DNA of 64,000 bases from Pseudomonas cannabina (GCF_900100365.1 NZ_FNKU01000001.1:5638501-5702500), one strand, 5' to 3'. Numbered from the stretch's first letter, positions 37,321 to 46,257 are shown. The notes: generated from the letters alone by a model not told the origin. Program-made: numbers and translations.

Positions 37321-38529
37321 GGAGACGCTGAACAATTAACCCGTTCGCACCGTCCCCATTTCCAAGCCGGTTTTTTTCAACCTGCCGGCCTTATTTTACG
37401 TTTCTCGAGCAGATTTCTGCCCTCATTTTGCTGAAAGGCGGGCCAGTCCCGCCTTTCAGACGGATTTATCCTGCCGTCTGTTGTAAATACCGCTTGGCCA
37501 GCATCAGATTGGCCAACCCAAACAAACTGAACAACTGCGCTGTATTCTTTTCCAGCCCACGGTAGCGAACCTTGCGATGATTGAAGCGCACCTTGATTAC
37601 CTGGAAGGGGTGCTCGACCTTGGCACGCAGTTGCGCCTTGGCATATTCAATTTTGCGCTTGACCCGATACAGCACGCTGCCTTCGCCGTGCTGCTTGTAA
37701 CTGCTTGGCCGTTCTGCAATCGACCAGATAACGTCCCGTTCAGCATGCTCCGGTCGCTTGGCCGCACCGGTGTATCCAGCGTCACCCGAAACATAGGTTT
37801 CGTCACCGTGAAGCAACTGGCCAACCTGGGTGACATCCGCCACGTTAGCGGCCGTCCCTACTACGCTGTGCACCAGCCCCGACGTGGCGTCTACACCAAT
37901 GTGGGCCTTCATCCCAAAGTGCCATTGATTGCCTTTCCTGGCCTGATGCATCTCAGGATCACGCTTGCCTTCTCGGTTCTTGACCGAGGGCGGCGCGGCG
38001 ATCAGAGTAGCGTCGACGATAGTGCCTTCCTTGAGCAGCAGCCCCCGGCTGGCCAGATGCTGGTTAATCGTTTCAAACAGCAGCCGGGTTAGCTGATGGA
38101 CTTCCAGCAAGCGGCGAAAACGCAGCAAGGTGGTGGCATCCGGTGCAGACTCGCGACCCAGGTCGATACCCATAAAACCGCGGATGGCCTGGCTGTCGTA
38201 GACGGCATCTTCGCAACCTTCATCGGAGAAACCGAAACACTGCTGCACGACGTACATGCGCAACATGCGCGACACCCCTATCGCAGGGCGTCCGCGCTTG
38301 CCTGCGGTGTTGCTATAAAACGGCGCCACTTGCGCCTCCAGCAGGGCCCAGGGCACCAACTGTTCAAGGTCAGCCAGGAAGCGATCTCGGCGAGTCTGCT
38401 TTTTCTTGCCGGTATATTCGAGTTCGGAGAAGGTCTTCTGCACGCGCGTAACGCTCACGGAGAGGGAGGCTGTTGAAGGAACTTAGTGTGCCAAGGGTGG
38501 GGACAGTTGGCTATTTTTGCAGCGCCTCC
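37321..38529 (-). mobile_element. IS5-family element, 1209 bp, copy D
   Basis: Minus orientation, TTAG at 37317-37320 and 38530-38533. Confidence 0.93.
37466..38458 (-). CDS. IS5-family transposase (copy D)
   Basis: 330 residues, same protein as copies A-C, intact DDE motifs. Confidence 0.93.
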   Translation of the reverse strand: MSVTRVQKTFSELEYTGKKKQTRRDRFLADLEQLVPWALLEAQVAPFYSNTAGKRGRPAIGVSRMLRMYVVQQCFGFSDEGCEDAVYDSQAIRGFMGIDLGRESAPDATTLLRFRRLLEVHQLTRLLFETINQHLASRGLLLKEGTIVDATLIAAPPSVKNREGKRDPEMHQARKGNQWHFGMKAHIGVDATSGLVHSVVGTAANVADVTQVGQLLHGDETYVSGDAGYTGAAKRPEHAERDVIWSIAERPSSYKQHGEGSVLYRVKRKIEYAKAQLRAKVEHPFQVIKVRFNHRKVRYRGLEKNTAQLFSLFGLANLMLAKRYLQQTAG

Positions 38530-38533
38530 TTAG

Positions 38534-38632
38534 GGAGGCGCTGATTTATTCGATTTTTCGTCCCTGCAACGCTCTGGAGGCCTTGATTTATCTGGGGGCA
38601 ACAGCTGGGTTTTAGAATAAATCAGCGTCTCC
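38534..38632 (-). repeat. 99-bp MITE (family 1), copy 7
   Basis: TTAG at 38530-38533 and 38633-38636. Confidence 0.9.
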
Positions 38633-38636
38633 TTAG

Positions 38637-38736
38637 GTATCCTCTGAAAAAGCCCATTTTTTTGGAGAGGAACCGGGCTGGAGCGCCTGTATTTACTGGC
38701 TTCGACTTTTGAAGAAAAGGCTTTTTCAGACCTTCC
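38637..38736 (-). repeat. 100-bp MITE (family 2), copy 3
   Basis: Reverse orientation relative to copies 1 and 2, TTAG at 38633-38636 and 38737-38740. Confidence 0.9.
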
Positions 38737-38739
38737 TTA

Positions 38740-39917
38740 GAGGGTGTAGACAAAATAAATTAAACTTTCACTCCCTTGTCTGAATAGCCCTCAAGCCATG
38801 CCTAAAACCGGACGTCCTCGCTCGATTGCCGCCGAGCACTATCCCGTGCTGGTGAAACTCGCTCATGCACAGCCCTATTCCAGCCAGGCCGAATTGGCGC
38901 TCGTATTCTTCGCCGAAACCGGTATCACTGCGCATCCCGACACCTTTGCAAAAGCGTTGAAAATGGCAGGGATTACGCGTGTAAAGCAGCGGGCCAAGGG
39001 AAGTTTTCAGTCACCTGAACCTAATAAAGCCTATGGCTACAATGAAACCCACCGCCGCCAACTACCGGAGCAGCTATATCCGAGTTGCTTGACAGATACC
39101 GAGTGGGCACTGGTCGCCGACCTGTTTGAAAGCCAGGGCGGACGAGGAGTGCCACCGCTTCACTCTCGGCGCACGTTGCTGGAAGCCTGTTGCTATGTCG
39201 TACGCACGGGGTGCTCATGGCGAATGCTACCCCGCGATTTTCCTCATTGGGACAATGTCTACAAAACGTTCCGCCGGTGGAGCGCTCAAGGCAAGTTCGA
39301 GCAAATGCATGATCGCTTGCGAGCTCAATGGCGTGAGCGGGAAGAACGCGCTGACAGCCCGTCAGCAGCGATCCTGGATTCACAGTCGACCCGCAGTTCT
39401 CCTCAAGGCGGTGACAGCGGCTACGACGCAGGCAAAAAAGTGAAGGGGCGTAAACGAAGTCTGATTGTCGATACATTGGGCCTGCTGCTGGCTGTCAGTA
39501 TCAGTGCTGCAAGCGTGCAGGATCGTGACGCGGCGGATGATGCGGTGGCGTACTCGAAGGAAAAATATCCGTCACTGAGCACGCTTTTTGTTGATAGTGC
39601 GTACGCAGGAAAATGGGCACAGCGCACCCATCAACTGCACGCTATCGATGTTCAAGTGATCCGTGGCCCGAATAACAGAAGAACAGGGCAATGGCACTCT
39701 GAACAAGGCGATCTATTTTCCGTGGAGCCTGTTCAGACTGGATTTGTGGTCATGCCCAAGCGATGGGTAGTGGAGCGAACTCATGCCTGGAATGAGAGAG
39801 CTCGGCGACTGATCATGCATCATGATCGCCTTTTTGCGGTAAGCGAGGCATGGGTTTGGTTGGCCGAGGCTCGAATACTCGCGCGCCGACTCACTACATG
39901 ATTTTGTCTACACCCTC
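38740..39917 (+). mobile_element. IS5-superfamily element, 1178 bp, copy 1
   Basis: Inverted repeats GAGGGTGTAGACAAAAT / ATTTTGTCTACACCCTC, flanked by TTA (38737-38739 and 39918-39920). Confidence 0.9.
38798..39901 (+). CDS. DDE transposase of the 1178-bp IS, copy 1
   Basis: 367 residues. An N-terminal region of about 100 residues (MPKTGRPRSIAAEHYPVLVK) is likely DNA-binding. Then come a DUF4096-like part (LPEQLYPSCLTDTEWALVAD...GCSWRMLPRDFPHWDNVYKTFRRW) and the DDE core: Asp in AAILDSQSTRSS, Asp in TLFVDSAYAGKW and Glu in KRWVVERTHAWNERARR. The N-terminal extension is longer than usual for IS5-type transposases. The frame is intact. Confidence 0.9.
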   Translation: MPKTGRPRSIAAEHYPVLVKLAHAQPYSSQAELALVFFAETGITAHPDTFAKALKMAGITRVKQRAKGSFQSPEPNKAYGYNETHRRQLPEQLYPSCLTDTEWALVADLFESQGGRGVPPLHSRRTLLEACCYVVRTGCSWRMLPRDFPHWDNVYKTFRRWSAQGKFEQMHDRLRAQWREREERADSPSAAILDSQSTRSSPQGGDSGYDAGKKVKGRKRSLIVDTLGLLLAVSISAASVQDRDAADDAVAYSKEKYPSLSTLFVDSAYAGKWAQRTHQLHAIDVQVIRGPNNRRTGQWHSEQGDLFSVEPVQTGFVVMPKRWVVERTHAWNERARRLIMHHDRLFAVSEAWVWLAEARILARRLTT

Positions 39918-39921
39918 TTAG

Positions 39922-41115
39922 GGAAGGTCTGAAGTAGCCGGATGTTTTCCGGCTACCGAGTCCTCAGCACTTTTCAAAAAAAGATGCATGTCGAAATTTG
40001 CTCAATTATCTTCGCTTTTTAGCTCTTTCGGCCGCTGCAAAGCCTTTTGCGGTAACCATTTCCTGCATTACACGCGCACCTCTCCTGCGCTCGCCAACAA
40101 ATGTCGGCGGGCCATCCACAGGTTTGACAGGGCGAACAACGTCACCATCTGCGCGGTGTTCTTGGCCAAGCCCCGAAAGCGCACTTTTTCATAGCCAAAC
40201 TGGCGTTTGATGACCCGAAACGGATGCTCGACCTTGGCGCGAACCTGGGCCTTGGCCTTCTCGATTTTGCGGATCGCCTTGTACAAAATACTGCGTTTTC
40301 CGTGCTTTTTGTAAGTGCTGCGGCGGGCGGCAATCTGCCAAATGACCTTGCGCCCAGCGTGTTCTTCGCGCTTCTCGACCCCGGTGTAACCTGCGTCGGC
40401 GCAGACTACGTTTTCCTCGCCGTGCAGCAGTTTGGCAACCTGCGTGACGTCTGCCACATTGGCCGCTGTTACTACCACGCTGTGCACCAGGCCTGACTCG
40501 TCGTCGGCGCCGATGTGAGCCTTGGCGCCGAAATAGTACTGGTTACCTTTCTTGGTTTGATGCATCTCAGGATCGCGTTTGCCATCCTTGTTCTTGGTCG
40601 AACTGGGCGCGTGAATCAGCGTGGCATCGACGATGGTGCCTTGACGCAACGACAAGCCACGGTCGCCCAGATAACCATTAATTACGCCGAGAATCCCGGT
40701 CGCCAACTCGTGCTTTTCCAGCAGACGACGGAAGTTGAGAATGGTGGTTTCGTCTGGAATTCGCTCCAGGCTCAGGCCTGAAAACTGACGCAGGATGGTC
40801 GTCTCATACAGCGCTTCTTCCATCGCCGGATCGCTGTAGCCGAACCAGTTCTGCATCAGATGAACACGCAGCATCGCCATCAGTGGGTAGGCGGGCCGGC
40901 CACCTTCTCCTTTTGGATAATAGGGCTCAATCAGGGCAATCAAACCTTTCTAGGGCACCACCTGATCCATCTCGATCAGGAACAATTCCTTACGGGTCTG
41001 CTTGCGCTTGCCGGCATACTCGGCGTCGGCGAAGGTCATCTGTTTCATCATCGAAAAGCTCGGCGACTGGTGTCCGGAGATTTTGCCAAATTAGGAAGTC
41101 TTTTTCAGAGTTTCC
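39922..41115 (-). mobile_element. IS5-family element, 1194 bp, amber-mutated
   Basis: Ends GGAAGGTCTGAAGTAGCC and GGAAACTCTGAAAAAGAC, TTAG at 39918-39921 and 41116-41119. Shares end sequences with the 100-bp MITE family. Confidence 0.9.
40068..41051 (-). pseudogene. IS5-family transposase with amber codon
   Basis: The full frame starts at 41051 (MMKQMTFADAEYAGKRKQTR). It is cut by TAG at 40952-40950, where the motif VVPWKGL is expected (TGG to TAG). The remaining frame (40943-40068) holds the whole DDE core: IVDATLIHAPSS, CADAGYTG and RAKVEHPFRVIK. The truncated protein lacks its first ~34 residues unless the stop is read through. It is related to, but distinct from, the transposase of the 1209-bp element. 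Confidence 0.87.
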
Positions 41116-41118
41116 TTA

Positions 41119-42296
41119 GAGGGTGTAGACAAAATAAATTAAACTTTCACTCCCTTGTCTGAATAGCCCTCAAGCCATGCCTAAAACCGGACGTCCTCGC
41201 TCGATTGCCGCCGAGCACTATCCCGTGCTGGTGAAACTCGCTCATGCACAGCCCTATTCCAGCCAGGCCGAATTGGCGCTCGTATTCTTCGCCGAAACCG
41301 GTATCACTGCGCATCCCGACACCTTTGCAAAAGCGTTGAAAATGGCAGGGATTACGCGTGTAAAGCAGCGGGCCAAGGGAAGTTTTCAGTCACCTGAACC
41401 TAATAAAGCCTATGGCTACAATGAAACCCACCGCCGCCAACTGCCGGAGCAGCTATATCCGAGTTGCTTGACAGATACCGAGTGGGCACTGGTCGCCGAC
41501 CTGTTTGAAAGCCAGGGCGGACGAGGAGTGCCACCGCTTCACTCTCGGCGCACGTTGCTGGAAGCCTGTTGCTATGTCGTACGCACGGGGTGCTCATGGC
41601 GAATGCTACCCCGCGATTTTCCTCATTGGGACAATGTCTACAAAACGTTCCGCCGGTGGAGCGCTCAAGGCAAGTTCGAGCAAATGCATGATCGCTTGCG
41701 AGCTCAATGGCGTGAGCGGGAAGAACGCGCTGACAGCCCGTCAGCAGCGATCCTGGATTCACAGTCGACCCGCAGTTCTCCTCAAGGCGGTGACAGCGGC
41801 TACGACGCAGGCAAAAAAGTGAAGGGGCGTAAACGAAGTCTGATTGTCGATACATTGGGCCTGCTGCTGGCTGTCAGTATCAGTGCTGCAAGCGTGCAGG
41901 ATCGTGACGCGGCGGATGATGCGGTGGCGTACTCGAAGGAAAAATATCCGTCACTGAGCACGCTTTTTGTTGATAGTGCGTACGCAGGAAAATGGGCACA
42001 GCGCACCCATCAACTGCACGCTATCGATGTTCAAGTGATCCGTGGCCCGAATAACAGAAGAACAGGGCAATGGCACTCTGAACAAGGCGATCTATTTTCC
42101 GTGGAGCCTGTTCAGACTGGATTTGTGGTCATGCCCAAGCGATGGGTAGTGGAGCGAACTCATGCCTGTAATGAGAGAGCTCGGCGACTGATCATGCATC
42201 ATGATCGCCTTTTTGCGGTAAGCGAGGCATGGGTTTGGTTGGCCGAGGCTCGAATACTCGCGCGCCGACTCACTACATGATTTTGTCTACACCCTC
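41119..42296 (+). mobile_element. IS5-superfamily element, 1178 bp, copy 2
   Basis: Same ends as copy 1, TTA at 41116-41118 and 42297-42299. Within the transposase gene I found two base differences from copy 1. Copies 1 and 2 bracket the amber-mutated IS like a composite transposon. Confidence 0.9.
41177..42280 (+). CDS. DDE transposase of the 1178-bp IS, copy 2
   Basis: Identical to copy 1 except a silent change at 41443 and TGG to TGT at 42169, which turns the Trp of the VVERTHAWNERAR motif into Cys. That Trp lies beside the catalytic Glu, so this copy may be weakened. Confidence 0.88.
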   Translation: MPKTGRPRSIAAEHYPVLVKLAHAQPYSSQAELALVFFAETGITAHPDTFAKALKMAGITRVKQRAKGSFQSPEPNKAYGYNETHRRQLPEQLYPSCLTDTEWALVADLFESQGGRGVPPLHSRRTLLEACCYVVRTGCSWRMLPRDFPHWDNVYKTFRRWSAQGKFEQMHDRLRAQWREREERADSPSAAILDSQSTRSSPQGGDSGYDAGKKVKGRKRSLIVDTLGLLLAVSISAASVQDRDAADDAVAYSKEKYPSLSTLFVDSAYAGKWAQRTHQLHAIDVQVIRGPNNRRTGQWHSEQGDLFSVEPVQTGFVVMPKRWVVERTHACNERARRLIMHHDRLFAVSEAWVWLAEARILARRLTT

Positions 42297-42347
42297 TTAG
42301 AAACTGTCTAGTTATTGATGATGTTGATGGCTTCCACGCGAACGTCT

Positions 42348-42698
42348 TCACTTCCCCCGCTCCATCTTCAACCGATACCCAATCTCCGCAATCACCTCAA
42401 TCGCCGGCAACAACTCCAGCCCCAGTTCCGACAAGCTGTACTCAGCCGAAGGCGGCGACGTCGCCAGTACCGTCCTAACCACAACACCTTTCTCCTCCAT
42501 TTCCTTGAGCCTTACCGACAGCATCTTTGCCGATATGCCGGGGATGTCGACGCGCAGTTCGCCGAATCGCCGAGGTCCGCCGCTCAAACTCCACAGCAGG
42601 TTTGGCGTCCAGACGCCGCCCAGCAGCCACATGCAGGCGGCCACTGCGCATTCGGGGACAGGGTTGTCGACTTTGCTCTTGCGCATTTTCAGGGGCAT
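42348..42698 (-). CDS. HxlR-family transcriptional regulator
   Basis: 116 residues with the HxlR winged helix: an N-terminal Cys (PECAVAACMWLLGGVWTPNLLW), the recognition region RRFGELRVDIPGISAKMLSVRLKEMEEKGVV, and the wing SAEYSLSELG. HxlR proteins often sense electrophiles or redox stress through the conserved Cys. It is divergent from a glutathione-transferase-like gene and probably represses it and itself through the GTAAC repeats between them. Confidence 0.9.
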   Translation of the reverse strand: MPLKMRKSKVDNPVPECAVAACMWLLGGVWTPNLLWSLSGGPRRFGELRVDIPGISAKMLSVRLKEMEEKGVVVRTVLATSPPSAEYSLSELGLELLPAIEVIAEIGYRLKMERGK

Positions 42699-42737
42699 TG
42701 CGGGGTGTTCCTTTTTAGGGACGCGGGTTTCCGGGGC

Positions 42738-42788
42738 GTAACCTGGTTACAGAAAGGTAACCGGAGAATGAGAGTAACCTTAAGTTAC
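42738..42788. promoter_or_regulatory. Probable HxlR operator repeats
   Basis: Three palindromes: GTAAC-CTG-GTTAC (42738-42750), GGTAACC (42757-42763) and GTAAC-CTTAA-GTTAC (42774-42788), all in the divergent intergenic space. Confidence 0.65.
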
Positions 42789-42852
42789 CAGCTATACAAA
42801 AGTTATCGAGGTGCTAGGATCGGGTCATTCTCAACCACCGGAACAATCCCTT

Positions 42853-43473
42853 ATGAAGCGTTACTATTCACCTGGATCTTGCTCGCTGGCTGCCCACATT
42901 GTGTTGCACGAGGCTGGTGTCGCTCATGAGCTGGTCAAGGTCAATTTGCGGCAGCACACGCTTGAATCCGGCGAGGACTATTACGCGATCAATCCTAAAG
43001 GTGCCGTCCCCGCTCTTGAGTTAGAGGGCGGCGCTGTTCTGACTGAAGGCGCTGCCGTTCTGCAATATCTGGGCGACCACTTCGTACACGCGCTGGTGCC
43101 AGCCAACGGCACGCTAGAGCGCGCAAGGCTGCAAGAGATCCTCAATTATCTGGCTGCTGAATATCACAAGGCCTGGACACCGCTGTTCTATCTGGCAAAA
43201 GGCGCCGATGCCACCGACGCCCAGCGCCCGGTCATCGCCAGACAGACCTACCTGAATGGCCTCTTGACGGATGGTCGTGAATACCTGCTGGGGAATGACT
43301 TCAGCGTTGCCGACACTTACCTGTTCGCCGTAACCCGCTGGTCAGTCAACTTCGGCATTTCGCTGGACGAGCAGCCTGCGTTGAAAGCCTTCATGGCCCG
43401 CGTCGAAGCGCGTCCGTCCGTCAAGGCGGTGCTGCAAGCCGAGGGGCTGCCTGAGTCGTTCAGCAAGGCCTGA
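42853..43473 (+). CDS. Glutathione S-transferase family protein
   Basis: 206 residues from MKRYYSPGSCSLAAHIVLHE at 42853. The thioredoxin-fold N-terminal domain has the SPGSCS site of beta-class GSTs and the cis-Pro loop NPKGAVPALEL; LTEGAAVLQYL completes the glutathione site. The C-terminal helical domain has FSVADTYLF. It probably conjugates glutathione to electrophiles in the cytoplasm and is controlled by the divergent HxlR regulator. Confidence 0.9.
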   Translation: MKRYYSPGSCSLAAHIVLHEAGVAHELVKVNLRQHTLESGEDYYAINPKGAVPALELEGGAVLTEGAAVLQYLGDHFVHALVPANGTLERARLQEILNYLAAEYHKAWTPLFYLAKGADATDAQRPVIARQTYLNGLLTDGREYLLGNDFSVADTYLFAVTRWSVNFGISLDEQPALKAFMARVEARPSVKAVLQAEGLPESFSKA

Positions 43474-43512
43474 GTCATTCAGGTCTAAAGGCAGATTCAA
43501 CCTGTTGAACCG

Positions 43513-43549
43513 AAAACGCCCCGTCGGCTGTGCTCCGCCGGGGCGTTTT
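43513..43549 (+). terminator. Terminator after the GST gene
   Basis: AAAACGCCCCG ... CGGGGCGTTTT followed by GTTTTGATTTT. Confidence 0.85.
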
Positions 43550-43607
43550 GTTTTGATTTTGCAGAGATAGTGCGCTGGCATCGTAGGATATTTCAGCTTT
43601 TACCCTA

Positions 43608-44464
43608 GGGTCTGTTCCCGTTTCACATTGGTAGCCACAGAAAAGCGCAGGCCATTGCTATGACGCTTTCATAGTTTCTCTTGAGTTTGTCAAATCGAGA
43701 AGCCACCGCCCGGAAATGCTTCAACCGGGCGAAGGCGTTTTCTACGAGATGTCGATTGCGATATAACCCTTTGTCCAGATCTGCGTTCCCTTTCAGAGAA
43801 TTGCGCTTTCGTGGAATCACCACTTTGCTGCCTTGCTGCTCGACCTGAGCCCGTATCGCTTCAGTGTCGTAGCCCTTGTCCGCAATGATCACTTCTGCAT
43901 CGGGCACCTTGGCAATCAACGAGGCCGCCTGCGAACAATCATTGGTCTGGCCTGCGGTCACGTCAAATGCAATAGGCAGCCCACAAGCGTCTACAGCCAG
44001 GTGAATCTTGCTGGTGTTACCGGCTCGGCTTTTTCCGATGGCCTGGTCCTGCGTGCTGGCAGCACCTGCGCTGTGCTGATGAGCCTTGGCATAGCTGCCA
44101 TCAATGAAGACCCACTCCATGTCAGGATCAGTCATCAGCACCTCAAGCACCTTGACCCACTTGCCTGAAGCAGACCAGGCATTGAACCGCTTGTAGACCT
44201 TGCTCCAGTTTCCAAACGCTTTCGGCAGGTCTCGCCAAGGGCAACCCACACGCATGCGATACAGCATGCCTTCAACCGTGGTGCGCAAATCTCGCTTGTT
44301 GTAGATCGATTCGTGTAGCAAAATTTCTCGTAGCTTCGGCCAGTGCTCATCACTGAGCATTAATCGGGGCATTGCAGGCTCGTATTGGTGTTGTGTGAGA
44401 ACTCCAACAATACGGGGCTGTTCTCATAAGGATCAATGGGTTACGTGCAAACGGGAACAGACCC
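43608..44464 (-). mobile_element. IS5-family (IS427-like) element, 857 bp
   Basis: Inverted repeats GGGTCTGTTCCCGTTT / AAACGGGAACAGACCC with TA on both sides (43606-43607, 44465-44466). Confidence 0.88.
43623..44372 (-). CDS. IS5-family transposase, IS427 group
   Basis: 249 residues in one open frame: DUF4096-like N-terminal part (MPRLMLSDEHWPKLREILLH...RVGCPWRDLPKAFGNWSKVYKRF) and DDE motifs EWVFIDGSYAKAHQH, VIIADKGYDT and RHLVENAFARLKHFRAVASRFDK. Related elements often need a frameshift between two frames; this one does not. Intact. Confidence 0.92.
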   Translation of the reverse strand: MPRLMLSDEHWPKLREILLHESIYNKRDLRTTVEGMLYRMRVGCPWRDLPKAFGNWSKVYKRFNAWSASGKWVKVLEVLMTDPDMEWVFIDGSYAKAHQHSAGAASTQDQAIGKSRAGNTSKIHLAVDACGLPIAFDVTAGQTNDCSQAASLIAKVPDAEVIIADKGYDTEAIRAQVEQQGSKVVIPRKRNSLKGNADLDKGLYRNRHLVENAFARLKHFRAVASRFDKLKRNYESVIAMACAFLWLPM

Positions 44465-44570
44465 TAGGGCAGGTCTCAATCTATGCTGATCACCCAAACG
44501 TACATTGATTGATACCCCGATCACGCCCAAAATCAGCCGTCTGTTAACCCACACTCGAAGGGAGGGGCAT

Positions 44571-45263
44571 ATGAAAACCGTTGCATCACCCAGCCGCCTC
44601 CTCGGAACAGGGCTTTATACGGCGTCGGAAGCCTCGTCATATAAGGGCATTCCCGCAAAAGACATTCGCAGATGGATGTTTGGCTACAGCGCTGCAGGAG
44701 TCGACCATCCCGGCCTGTGGACTCCCGAAGTCGCGTTCCTAGAAGACAAGCTGCTTGGGTTTCATGATCTTCTCGAAATTCGTTTTGTACATGCATTTCG
44801 CCAGCATGGAGTCAGCTTGCAGGCGATCCGCAGCGCTTCGCTACAAGCCAGAGAAATGTTCGGCCAGCTTTACCCGTTTACGTGCAGACGGTTTCAAACC
44901 GACGGACGAGATATTTTCGCGACCGTTCTGGATGAAACCGGGGATGAAGCGCTGCTGGATCTGGTAAAGCGACAATACGCTTTCAAACAGGTCATCACGC
45001 CTTCTCTGTATGAAGGTATTGATTATGCCGGTGAGGAGTCGGCGAGACGTTGGTATCCGGTCAAGCGAAGCAAAGCAGTGGTTATGGACCCAGCCCGAAA
45101 CTTTGGCAAACCCGTACTCTCTGCGACAGGAATTGATACTGCTGCTATCTATCCTGCTTATTTGGCCGAAGGACGAAACGCCAAGCGAGTGGCATTACTT
45201 TACGAGGTTCCGTCTGCCGCAGTGGACGCTGCTGTCGCTTTTGAGCACAGGATCGCTGCTTGA
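44571..45263 (+). CDS. DUF433-type antitoxin
   Basis: 230 residues from the ATG at 44571 (GGGAGG upstream). The N-terminal part resembles a MerR-like helix-turn-helix (LYTASEASSYKGIPAKDIRRWMFG) and the C-terminal part the DUF433 fold (LSATGIDTAAIYPAYLAEGRNAKRVALLYEV). It overlaps the next gene by 4 bases. DUF433 proteins paired with PIN-like proteins behave as antitoxins; this assignment is by arrangement and family. Confidence 0.78.
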   Translation: MKTVASPSRLLGTGLYTASEASSYKGIPAKDIRRWMFGYSAAGVDHPGLWTPEVAFLEDKLLGFHDLLEIRFVHAFRQHGVSLQAIRSASLQAREMFGQLYPFTCRRFQTDGRDIFATVLDETGDEALLDLVKRQYAFKQVITPSLYEGIDYAGEESARRWYPVKRSKAVVMDPARNFGKPVLSATGIDTAAIYPAYLAEGRNAKRVALLYEVPSAAVDAAVAFEHRIAA

Positions 45264-45667
45264 ATTTTTTGATTGATAACAACCTGCTGCCCGCTATCGC
45301 CAGAGCACTCAATGAACTGACCAAGAGCGAAGGTCACTCAGTAGTGTCGCTGCGTGAAAGGTTTCCTGCCAACTCCACAGATACTGACTGGGTGACTCAT
45401 CTCAAACGAGAAGGTGGGTGGGCAGTCGTCTCTCAAGATAAGTTCTCGAAGGGGGACGCTGAGCGTCGGGCCTTCAGAGAGTGCGGACTGCCCATATTCT
45501 GTCTCGCCAGGCAGTGGGGGCAAATGACCTACTGGAACAAGGCAGAAAACCTGGTCAGGTGGTGGCCATCAATTACCGAACAGGCGTTATTGACTGAGGG
45601 CGGCGCAGCCTTTCGCGTGCCGTGGAGGTTTTCTAAAGCAGTCAGGTTTCAGCAGCTTAAAATCTAG
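45260..45667 (+). CDS. PIN-like toxin, DUF5615/Mut7-C type
   Basis: 135 residues from a TTG start overlapping the antitoxin stop. It begins LNFLIDNNLLPAIARALNEL with the first acidic residue of a PIN-like fold, followed by WAVVSQDKF and a conserved WGQMTYWNKAENLVRWWP region. PIN-like toxins are Mg2+-dependent RNases; activity here is inferred. A perfect hairpin (CTAGCCCG/CGGGCTAG, 45664-45688) ends the unit. Confidence 0.75.
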   Translation: MNFLIDNNLLPAIARALNELTKSEGHSVVSLRERFPANSTDTDWVTHLKREGGWAVVSQDKFSKGDAERRAFRECGLPIFCLARQWGQMTYWNKAENLVRWWPSITEQALLTEGGAAFRVPWRFSKAVRFQQLKI

Positions 45668-45688
45668 CCCGATCACCGACCGGGCTAG
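45664..45688 (+). terminator. Hairpin at the end of the toxin-antitoxin unit
   Basis: CTAGCCCG-ATCACCGAC-CGGGCTAG; overlaps the toxin stop codon. No strong T run. Confidence 0.55.
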
Positions 45689-45711
45689 TCTTAGTAGTTA
45701 ACCTGCAAACG

Positions 45712-46257
45712 TTACCTCGCCACCCCATCAACCCGCGGCTGCCTGCGGATCCGTTTGCGCACGCCAACCACCACCATAACCACCAGTAACCCAATCACCA
45801 CAAAAAAGATCGCGTTGAATATCGGGAACGGTTGATCACGACTGGTGACCGCTTCAATCTCCGTCACGTTGGGAAACATCGACAGGATCGTTATCCGCCA
45901 GCCGTAATAGCGAATCAACGCCAGTTGCTGAGCATCACGCGAATAGCCCTGGGCTTTGGCCTGGATGTCGGCGGAGTCGAATTTGAAGTACCACGGGAAG
46001 CTCCAGCCGGTGTCTTCGTTGCGGTAAACCACGACTTTCTTGGTGTCCGGGTCTTCAGTGTTGATGAAGTACACGTCGCGGGTCGGGCCGTCTGCCGGGT
46101 TTTCGGCGTTGATAACACCGTCGGCGTCCATTCTTTTGACTTCCACACCGGTGATCATCACGACATCATGACGCGGCAGAACGTAGTAGAGGCTTAATGC
46201 GCCGATCCCCAGTGCAACGAATACCACAAGCCAAATCGACCTTTTAAGCCACTTCAT
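45712..46257 (-). CDS. DUF1523 family membrane protein
   Basis: 181 residues: one N-terminal membrane helix (SIWLVVFVALGIGALSLYYV), a periplasmic domain with VYFINTEDPDTKKVVVYRNE and WYFKFDSADIQAKAQ, and a C-terminal helix (AIFFVVIGLLVVMVVVGVRK). The pattern fits DUF1523. Divergent from the Ter locus ATP-grasp gene. Function unknown. Confidence 0.85.
   Translation of the reverse strand: MKWLKRSIWLVVFVALGIGALSLYYVLPRHDVVMITGVEVKRMDADGVINAENPADGPTRDVYFINTEDPDTKKVVVYRNEDTGWSFPWYFKFDSADIQAKAQGYSRDAQQLALIRYYGWRITILSMFPNVTEIEAVTSRDQPFPIFNAIFFVVIGLLVVMVVVGVRKRIRRQPRVDGVAR

Larger units (their letters stand above)
37115..42296. mobile_element. Stacked array of eight IS/MITE insertions
   Basis: In order: MITE1, MITE1, IS5-family copy D, MITE1, MITE2, 1178-bp IS, 1194-bp IS, 1178-bp IS. 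Every junction is TTAG or TTA, so each element used the target duplicate left by a previous one. Removing all of them leaves GTGTTAGAAACTG. Confidence 0.88.

Noticed and set aside
36907..42347. tRNA-Thr expected near pilA in Pseudomonas
   Set aside because: I looked for a cloverleaf between pilA and the GST region and near nadC and found none; it must lie outside the window or be lost here.
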